Source: an uncultured Actinomycetes bacterium
GTDB taxonomy: Bacteria; Actinomycetota; Actinomycetes; Nanopelagicales; Nanopelagicaceae
Length of the DNA stretch: 5,841 bases
Direction: 5' to 3'
Assembly: GCA_937864205.1 (NCBI GenBank)
Contig: CALMJB010000105.1
Span: 1 to 5,841 of the forward strand
Positions 1 to 5,041 of the stretch are shown here, one piece after another. Both the position numbers and the translations under genes were made by a program. The notes below the pieces were generated by a model that saw nothing but the letters and a program-made list of their open reading frames with translations, did no database searches and was not told the origin of the DNA. The number at the start of each line of letters is the position of its first letter. Within the stretch, counting starts at the first letter, position 1.

Positions 1-657
1 TCAATTGCTGGTTTGGACCTCAAACGGCTCGCCACCATCTTTACCGCCGCGCTCGCCTCTGATTGTTTAGATCAATTAGGCATTCGAAATCAGGTTTTGA
101 AAAAAGATATTGAAATGATTTCAGGTGATGGCGTGATGCTCGGGTTTGCATTTCCAGTTCGAATGGAAATCGTTGATAAAGCACCGGAAATTCCATATGT
201 TGGTTTGCTCAAAGCGCTAGATGCAATTGGTAAAGATCAAGTTTTTGTCTCACCCGCTGGCAGATTAGAAAGAGCAGCGCTTTGGGGTGAATTGTTGTCA
301 ACTGCTTGCAAGCACAAAGATGTCGCCGGCTCATTAACAGATGGCCAAGTAAGAGATGTTTCAAGATGCCGAGCGCTCGGTTTTAAAGTCTTTGGGGCTG
401 GAACATTACCGCTAGATATAAACAGCAGATTTGAAGTGGTTGAACACAATGTGCCGTGTGTGATTGATGGCGTAAAAATTAATCCCGGAGATTTAATTGT
501 GGGTGACATCGATGGCGTTGTGATTGTGCCGCAAAATCAAATTCTGGAAGTAGTACGTCGCGTTGAAGAAAAAAATTCTGGAGAAGATCTATTTCGCAAA
601 GCGGTTCGGGAAGGAATGGCACCAAGTGAAGCTTTTGCAAAATACAAAGTCCTGTAA
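1..657 (+). CDS. RraA-like / HMG-aldolase family protein (5' end possibly cut by window)
   Basis: Members of this family are divalent-metal aldolases or decarboxylases acting on 4-hydroxy-2-oxo acids (4-hydroxy-4-methyl-2-oxoglutarate aldolase type), or are RNase E regulators (RraA). Numbering from the TTG at 13 (214 aa), I see the family's opening helix (SDCLDQLGI, 16-24), GELL at 92-95, and the signature loop ending D110-G-Q-V-R114-D115. In the family the Arg contacts substrate and the following Asp holds the metal through water. GDLIVGDIDGVVIVP (159-173) is the usual closing strand pair. The frame is open to base 1 with no upstream stop, and TTG 13 has no ribosome-binding signal, so the true start may be outside the window. 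It sits 12 nt before a HUMPS gene; the two families occur as one fused protein in other organisms, there in the order HUMPS then RraA. A sugar-acid retro-aldolase is more likely than an RNase regulator. The family is confident; the substrate is unknown. Confidence 0.85.
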   Translation, partial: SIAGLDLKRLATIFTAALASDCLDQLGIRNQVLKKDIEMISGDGVMLGFAFPVRMEIVDKAPEIPYVGLLKALDAIGKDQVFVSPAGRLERAALWGELLSTACKHKDVAGSLTDGQVRDVSRCRALGFKVFGAGTLPLDINSRFEVVEHNVPCVIDGVKINPGDLIVGDIDGVVIVPQNQILEVVRRVEEKNSGEDLFRKAVREGMAPSEAFAKYKVL

Positions 658-669
658 AACAATTGCAAA

Positions 670-1386
670 ATGAGTTCCGTAACAAAGGCAAAGCACAAAA
701 CTATTGTGCAAGTCTCGCTGGATTTAACCGACATAAATGAGGCGCTCGAAATGGCTCACACTGCAATGCGTGCCGGCGTGGATTGGTTAGAGGCAGGTAC
801 ACCTTTTATTTTGGCGGAAGGTTTACATGGTGTTCGAGCATTGCGAAAAGAATTTCCAAATACGCCAATAGTTGCCGATTTGAAAACTATGGATGGTGGA
901 TATTTAGAGGCAGAGATGATGGCAAAAGCTGGCGCAACACATGTCGTAGTAATGGCCAGGTCACATCCAGAAACAATTAAATGTGTTGTACAAGCTGGAA
1001 AAGATTATGGTGTGAAAGTTATGGGTGACAATCTGGGATGTCCTGACATGGTGCAGGGTGCAAAAGAATTAGAACAACTCGGTTGTGACATGGTGATTCA
1101 CCACATTGGTTACGATGAAAGACGTGGCATCGCTGCGCGAGGTGAACGCGCGCCTAATCCGCTCGATAAATTAAAAGAGGTAGTGCAGGCGGTTAATGTT
1201 CCAGTGCAAGCAGTTGGTGGTTTATCTCTTGAACAAGCAATTGCATGTCCATCATATGGCGCGCCACTTGTTGTGATCGGTGCACCGCTTGCGATTGATG
1301 CAGATTCATTTTCAGCCGGGGCTGGAAATGTTGAAGAGGTGCTTAGAAAAATTTGTGAAAAAGTGCATGCATATGGAGAGGTATAA
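670..1386 (+). CDS. 3-hexulose-6-phosphate synthase / 3-keto-L-gulonate-6-phosphate decarboxylase-like protein (HUMPS, PF00215)
   Basis: A 238-residue (beta/alpha)8 barrel of the orotidine-monophosphate-decarboxylase suprafamily; HUMPS enzymes are usually 210-220 aa. Visible family residues are D18 in VQVSLDL, E41 in WLEAGTP, the hallmark D70-x-K72-x-x-D75, and IHHIGYDE (143-150), closer to the HxGxD of hexulose-phosphate synthase than to the HxxR of keto-gulonate decarboxylase. The Gly pair in AVGGL (181-185) is kept. The strand-8 phosphate motif, normally G-R-(A/S)-I, reads GAPL here (204-207), so the Arg that grips phosphate is absent, and an extra SFSAGAGN stretch (213-220) follows. The substrate may therefore be unphosphorylated or held differently. 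ATG 670 is 12 nt after the previous stop, with no clear Shine-Dalgarno. The fold is sure; the reaction (formaldehyde aldol or decarboxylation of a keto-sugar acid) is open. OMP decarboxylase itself is unlikely in this context. Confidence 0.85.
   Translation: MSSVTKAKHKTIVQVSLDLTDINEALEMAHTAMRAGVDWLEAGTPFILAEGLHGVRALRKEFPNTPIVADLKTMDGGYLEAEMMAKAGATHVVVMARSHPETIKCVVQAGKDYGVKVMGDNLGCPDMVQGAKELEQLGCDMVIHHIGYDERRGIAARGERAPNPLDKLKEVVQAVNVPVQAVGGLSLEQAIACPSYGAPLVVIGAPLAIDADSFSAGAGNVEEVLRKICEKVHAYGEV
1375..1381 (+). promoter_or_regulatory. Shine-Dalgarno-like GGAGAGG, unusually far from the next start
   Basis: GGAGAGG lies in the last codons of the HUMPS gene and is the best purine-rich ribosome-binding match I noticed in the window. 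It is 17 nt from the ATG at 1399, well beyond the usual 5-10 nt. The TAA at 1384 is also in the dehydrogenase frame, so no earlier start is possible. It could still hold ribosomes near the junction for re-initiation, or be a chance effect of the Gly-Glu codons. Confidence 0.25.
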
Positions 1387-1398
1387 CGGGTCAAAAAA

Positions 1399-2451
1399 AT
1401 GGAATCTGCTGCGGTAGTTAATTTCTCTGCAAAACCAATGAGCGTCGAACTGCGCACCGTTTCAAAACCAACCGCCGGTGATGATGATGTGATTTTGCAG
1501 GTAGAAGCGGTAAGTGTTTGTGGTTCGGATTTACATCAATGGCACGGCACTAATTCGTGGGCGGTTAATTATCCGGTGGTGTTAGGTCATGAATTCTGCG
1601 GACACATAATTGAATTAGGTAAAAATGTAAAAGCGCTGGGCAAGTGGAAAGAGGGTGATCGAGTTGTAACTGAAACCGCGGCGGTGATTGATCCAGATAA
1701 TCCGCTGACTCGCCAAGGAAAATACAACTTAGATCCAAATCGAAAAGGATTCGGTTATGGCGTTGATGGCGGAATGACCCGTTATGCAAAAGTGGCCGCC
1801 CGGTTATTACATCGCTTACCGGAAAATTTGCCATTTGAATTTGCGGCTATGACCGAACCATGCGCAGTTGCTTACAGTGCAACGATTGCGCCAGGTTTTG
1901 TTCGCCCCGGAGATCGCATCGTTGTTTTAGGGCCAGGACCAATCGGAGTTCTGTGCGCGGCAATGGCAAGGCTGGCGGGTGCAGAAGTTGCATTGGTTGG
2001 CTTAGAAAAAGATCGCACCAGATTAAATATTGCAAAGAGTTATGGTTGTGAAATCATCATTGCCGAATCAAATAGCGAGAGTGCTGAAATAAAATGGGCA
2101 ACGGCGGTCGATGGGTTGGGCGTTGATGGCGTAGTTGATGCCGCTGGTGTTTCGGCATCATTGAAATCGGCATTGCAATTGGTTCGTCCAGATGGCTGGA
2201 TCAGCAAAGTTGGTTGGGGACCACAACCTTTGAACTTTTCAATGGATCCGTTAGTTGCAAAAAATGTGACATTGCGCGGAAGTTTCAGCCATAACTGGCC
2301 AATGTGGGAAAGAGTTTTGCGCCTTTTAGGCACTGGCAAATTAGATTTAAAACCAGTTTTGGGCGGAATTTTTCCCATCGAAAAATGGCAAGAGGCTTTT
2401 GAGAAAATGCAATCTGGTCAGATTCTTAAATCGGTAATCACGCCGAAATAA
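1399..2451 (+). CDS. Zinc-dependent medium-chain dehydrogenase (polyol/threonine dehydrogenase-like)
   Basis: A 350-aa cytosolic NAD(P)-dependent medium-chain dehydrogenase that would interconvert a secondary alcohol and a ketone, as in sorbitol, butanediol or threonine dehydrogenases. The catalytic-zinc residues are present: C41 (VCGSD), H64-E65 (GHEFCG) and E153 (TEPCAV). The Rossmann motif is GPGPIG (178-183), with E203 near the end of strand 2. The structural-zinc lobe is present in length (92-125), but the four positions that are Cys in relatives are D98, N101, T104 and D112, and there is no Cys anywhere from 68 to 154. The N-terminus (MESAAVV) matches the family's usual start, supporting ATG 1399, 12 nt after the HUMPS stop. 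It is followed after 6 nt by an SDR, so two oxidoreductases of one pathway are probably co-transcribed. The substrate cannot be read from the sequence; a sugar, polyol or sugar acid is likely from context. Confidence 0.9.
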   Translation: MESAAVVNFSAKPMSVELRTVSKPTAGDDDVILQVEAVSVCGSDLHQWHGTNSWAVNYPVVLGHEFCGHIIELGKNVKALGKWKEGDRVVTETAAVIDPDNPLTRQGKYNLDPNRKGFGYGVDGGMTRYAKVAARLLHRLPENLPFEFAAMTEPCAVAYSATIAPGFVRPGDRIVVLGPGPIGVLCAAMARLAGAEVALVGLEKDRTRLNIAKSYGCEIIIAESNSESAEIKWATAVDGLGVDGVVDAAGVSASLKSALQLVRPDGWISKVGWGPQPLNFSMDPLVAKNVTLRGSFSHNWPMWERVLRLLGTGKLDLKPVLGGIFPIEKWQEAFEKMQSGQILKSVITPK

Positions 2452-2457
2452 TTAGAC

Positions 2458-3225
2458 ATGCGACTAAAAAATAAGAGTGTCGTTATTACCGGATCAACTT
2501 CTGGCATTGGCAAAGCTATTGCTGAAAAAGTTATTCAAGAAGGTGGACAAGTTTTAATACATGGAATCGTTGAAGCTGAAGGTAAGACGCTAGTTGAAAA
2601 ACTTGGTGCAAACGCAAAATTATGTATTGCAGATTTAAAAGATCCATCAGCGCCGGCAAAAATTGTAAATTCCGCACTTGAAAATTTTGGCAAAATCGAT
2701 GGGCTAGTGAATAACGCAGCGATTTTTCCCCGGGATAACTTAAAAGAAATAACGGAAAAGTCTTACAGCGAAACAATGTTGGTAAATCTGCAATCGGCAT
2801 TGTTTTTAATCAAAGCGGCATTCCCCCACTTAAAAAAACAATCTGGCTGTGTTTTAAATATCGGTTCGATAAATGCATATAGCGGTGAATCGTCTTTACT
2901 GGCTTACTCAATCAGCAAAGGTGGAATGCAAACCATGACTCGAAATTTGGCAAATGCGTTAGGGGCAGAACAAGTGCGAGTAAATCAAATTAATCCGGGT
3001 TGGATTTTGACCGAACGTGAGTATCGCGATCAGATTAAAAAAGGTTTACCAGAAGGTTGGCCAGAAAAACTTGGCAAAGACAATATTCCATTTGGAAAAA
3101 TGAGTACGCCCGAACAATTAGCTAATGCGGCTATCTATTGGTTAGCAGATGAATCCAAACCTTTCACTGGCGCGGTTGTTGAGCTAGAACAATTCTCAAT
3201 AATTGGTCGCAATCCAGAGAAATAA
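2458..3225 (+). CDS. Short-chain dehydrogenase/reductase (SDR), classical type
   Basis: A 255-aa classical SDR, a cytosolic NAD(P)-dependent oxidoreductase usually acting on a sugar, polyol or keto-acid hydroxyl. The cofactor motif TGSTSGIG is at 11-18 and NNAA at 85-88. The catalytic tetrad is N110, S137, Y150 and K154 (YSISK). The N-P-G-W segment at 179-182 sits where classical SDRs carry the N-P-G loop that closes over cofactor. The C-terminus differs from most: the usual DGG tail is replaced by ELEQFSIIGRNPEK (242-255), which I recall as typical of a distinct SDR subgroup of unassigned substrate rather than a defect. ATG 2458 lies 6 nt after the zinc-dehydrogenase stop, with no convincing ribosome-binding site, so coupled translation is plausible. 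The next gene's ATG comes 1 nt after its stop. Confidence 0.92.
   Translation: MRLKNKSVVITGSTSGIGKAIAEKVIQEGGQVLIHGIVEAEGKTLVEKLGANAKLCIADLKDPSAPAKIVNSALENFGKIDGLVNNAAIFPRDNLKEITEKSYSETMLVNLQSALFLIKAAFPHLKKQSGCVLNIGSINAYSGESSLLAYSISKGGMQTMTRNLANALGAEQVRVNQINPGWILTEREYRDQIKKGLPEGWPEKLGKDNIPFGKMSTPEQLANAAIYWLADESKPFTGAVVELEQFSIIGRNPEK
3216..3221 (+). promoter_or_regulatory. Weak ribosome-binding site AGAGAA deciding the start at ATG 3227
   Basis: AGAGAA lies 5 nt before ATG 3227, a normal spacing for a weak Shine-Dalgarno. It supports ATG 3227 over the in-frame TTG at 3203, which would add eight residues unlike the family and overlap the SDR gene by 23 nt. Confidence 0.4.
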
Positions 3226-3226
3226 A

Positions 3227-4123
3227 ATGCCAAAACTTGCCGCTTTTGCGAAAGGTTTCATTAAGCAATTAGTAAGTGGCGAAATGAGCATCTATGAATG
3301 GATAGATCTCGCCGATGGTCTGCGAGTCGATGGCCTTGAATTTTATTTTAATTATGCAGATTTAAAAGATAAAAATAATTGGCCAAAAATTAGAGCCGCA
3401 GTTGAAGCAAAAGGAATGACGATTCCAATGATGTGTGCTTCGCCAGACTTTACGATTCCAGATCCAAAACTTCGACAGATAGAGGTCGATAAAGAAATAG
3501 CGGCGATTGAAATGTCGGCTGCCCTGGGCGCTAAATACTGTCGAGTTTTATCGGGTCAACGCCGAAAAGACATAACTTATGAAGCGGGAATGAATTATGT
3601 GGTCGAATCAATCAACGCCTGTATTCCAACCGCAGAAAAAGTTGGCGTGACGCTAATTTTAGAAAATCATTACAAAGATGATTTTTGGACCGAGCCTGAG
3701 TTTGCACAAATGATGGATGTATTTGTCGATTTAGTTAATCGAATTCCCTCAAAAAGTTTTGCAGTTAATTTTGATCCAAGTAATGCGATTGCCGCGGGTG
3801 AAGAGCCGTTGGAATTATTGGAAAAAGTTAAACATCGAGTTGTTACCATGCATGCTAGCGATCGATATTTAGCAAATGGCACAGTTGAAGATTTACGTAA
3901 AGCCGAAGGTGGCACCGCTGGTTATGTTTCTTTTTTCAAACATGGCGTAATCGGAAAGGGATTAAATGATTACGATGCAATTTTTTCAACCTTGAAAGCG
4001 GTTGGTTTCGATGGCTGGATATCTATCGAAGATGGGGTCGATGGAATGGATCAAATGTATGAAAGCGCAAAGTTTTTGCAAGAGAAGATAAAGAAGTACT
4101 GGCCAGAATATAAGGTGCGTTAA
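3227..4123 (+). CDS. Sugar phosphate isomerase/epimerase-like TIM barrel (xylose isomerase-like, AP endonuclease 2 family)
   Basis: A 298-aa protein of the AP_endonuc_2 / xylose-isomerase-like barrel family, whose members include tagatose/psicose 3-epimerases, hydroxypyruvate isomerase and inosose dehydratase. Candidate metal ligands sit in the family order: E146 (LENHY), D183 (NFDPSN), H209 (TMHASD) and E268 (SIEDG). LEFYFNY near residue 37 is the usual second-strand substrate segment. I chose ATG 3227, one base after the SDR stop, with AGAGAA upstream; an in-frame TTG at 3203 is less likely. The gene closes the + strand run, and its TAA overlaps the stop of the opposing dehydrogenase. The role fits isomerising or epimerising the keto-sugar made by the two upstream dehydrogenases, but dehydration or C-C chemistry is also known in this fold. 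No signal peptide or membrane segment is seen. Confidence 0.88.
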   Translation: MPKLAAFAKGFIKQLVSGEMSIYEWIDLADGLRVDGLEFYFNYADLKDKNNWPKIRAAVEAKGMTIPMMCASPDFTIPDPKLRQIEVDKEIAAIEMSAALGAKYCRVLSGQRRKDITYEAGMNYVVESINACIPTAEKVGVTLILENHYKDDFWTEPEFAQMMDVFVDLVNRIPSKSFAVNFDPSNAIAAGEEPLELLEKVKHRVVTMHASDRYLANGTVEDLRKAEGGTAGYVSFFKHGVIGKGLNDYDAIFSTLKAVGFDGWISIEDGVDGMDQMYESAKFLQEKIKKYWPEYKVR

Positions 4124-5031
4124 CCAACCGCTACGACATTATCGAGCGGTAAACCTGCCGAGAATTTTTTAATTTGCGATTCAATCAATTTGCGCGCCCG
4201 CGGTTCAAATGCGGAAGTGTTTCCGCCAACATGCGGAGATATGAATACTCCAGGCGTTTTCCATAACTCATGATCTTCTGGCAATGGTTCTGGGTCAGTT
4301 ACATCAAGGGCCGCAAAAATTCGGCCGGTTTTTAATTCGCTAATTAAAGCTTCGGTTTCAACAATTGGTCCGCGCGCGACATTTACTAAAAGTGCTCCAT
4401 CTTTCATGAGTTTTAATCGTTTAGCATCGAACATCTTTCGAGACTGGTCAGTTAGGGGCAGAATCAAAATCACCACATCTAAAGTTGGTAAATACTTATC
4501 TAATTCAGATATTGCCTTAGTATTTTCGCGGCCAGACTTTGTAAATCCAATTACTTCACAATTGAATCCAGACAACATCCGGGCAATAGTTGATCCAATT
4601 GAACCAAAACCAATTACGCCAATTTTTCGACCGTAAATAGATTTCTCTTTGGTATGAACCCATTTAGATTTAGATTGGTTCAAAGCAAAAGTTGGAAAAT
4701 TTCGCAGGCTTGCGATGGTTAGGCCAACTGCCAGTTCGGCGGTGGAATCATCATGAATTCCTCGTCCATTACATAAAGTAATTCCCGGACGTAAATACGC
4801 CAGCGCATCGTCATAACCAGCGTTTGGCATTTGTAAAACTTTTAAATTCGGCATTTGTTTTGTTAGTTCAAGCATGGCTAAACCGCCCATGTATTGCGGC
4901 ACAAAGAATGTAACTTTCGAAAAATCTCCGCCTGATGCCGGAGTGGTTTTAGGAGACAATTTAATTACGTCAGCTGGAACATTTAAATCATCCCATTGCG
5001 TCCAAATTACTTCGGTTATTTTTTGGTTCAT
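4120..5031 (-). CDS. D-isomer specific 2-hydroxyacid dehydrogenase (glyoxylate/hydroxypyruvate reductase-like)
   Basis: A 303-aa NAD(P)-dependent dehydrogenase that would reduce a 2-oxo acid to the D-2-hydroxy acid. The Rossmann motif is GFGSIG (141-146). The catalytic set is R220 (NVARGP), E248 (DPEPLP) and H267 (SPHVGG). After strand 2, where NAD-preferring members carry Asp, it reads GFTKSGR (162-168); the missing acid and the K/S/R residues suggest NADP(H) preference. Its length fits GhrA/GhrB-like reductases, and there is no C-terminal ACT domain as in long phosphoglycerate dehydrogenases. ATG 5031 is 10 nt after the FAH-family stop, in an AT-only spacer with no Shine-Dalgarno. It is the second gene of the - strand run and ends tail to tail with the isomerase. 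It may dispose of glyoxylate, hydroxypyruvate or another 2-oxo acid made by the pathway; a dehydrogenase for a 2-keto sugar acid is an alternative. Confidence 0.9.
   Translation of the reverse strand: MNQKITEVIWTQWDDLNVPADVIKLSPKTTPASGGDFSKVTFFVPQYMGGLAMLELTKQMPNLKVLQMPNAGYDDALAYLRPGITLCNGRGIHDDSTAELAVGLTIASLRNFPTFALNQSKSKWVHTKEKSIYGRKIGVIGFGSIGSTIARMLSGFNCEVIGFTKSGRENTKAISELDKYLPTLDVVILILPLTDQSRKMFDAKRLKLMKDGALLVNVARGPIVETEALISELKTGRIFAALDVTDPEPLPEDHELWKTPGVFISPHVGGNTSAFEPRARKLIESQIKKFSAGLPLDNVVAVG
4127..4150. terminator. Inverted repeat at the convergent gene junction, possible terminator hairpin
   Basis: ACCGCT (4127-4132) pairs with AGCGGT (4145-4150). Inside it CGA (4134-4136) pairs with TCG (4142-4144), leaving one bulged A and a five-base loop. 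The stem begins 3 nt after the + strand stop and lies within the last codons of the opposing gene (LPLDNVVA). No T-run follows directly; a run of six T appears about 14 nt downstream on the + strand. It is the only stem I found near either stop, but it is a weak intrinsic terminator candidate and may merely reflect coding sequence. Confidence 0.3.
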
Positions 5032-5041
5032 AATAATTTTA

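Noticed and set aside
1..657. Calling the first gene rraA, regulator of RNase E
   Set aside because: The GELL...R-D aldolase motif and the catabolic neighbourhood favour an aldolase/decarboxylase; nothing here points to RNase E.
670..1386. Orotidine-5'-phosphate decarboxylase (pyrF)
   Set aside because: Same fold, but the sequence matches HUMPS better, the phosphate Arg is missing and no pyrimidine gene is nearby.
1110..1457. 115-aa open frame on the - strand across the HUMPS/MDR junction
   Set aside because: It lies antisense to two well-supported genes, has low-complexity Ser/Thr/Ala-rich content with no recognisable motif, and no ribosome-binding site. Other overlapping frames (for example 2040-2378 -, 4406-4636 +) fail for the same reasons.
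3203..3226. TTG start giving an eight-residue longer isomerase
   Set aside because: It overlaps the SDR gene, adds residues unlike the family N-terminus, and ATG 3227 has a better-placed AGAGAA and typical packing.
4099..4106. Perfect palindrome CTGGCCAG near the end of the isomerase gene
   Set aside because: An eight-base palindrome with no loop, no partner copy and no T-run is expected by chance and encodes ordinary residues.
4120..5031. Phosphoglycerate dehydrogenase (serA)
   Set aside because: It is short, has no ACT or other C-terminal regulatory domain, and has an NADP-like loop and a catabolic context.
5032..5041. AT-only spacer between the FAH and 2-hydroxyacid dehydrogenase genes as a promoter
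   Set aside because: Ten bases are too short for a promoter, and no -35/-10 pair could be placed with confidence in the upstream coding sequence.
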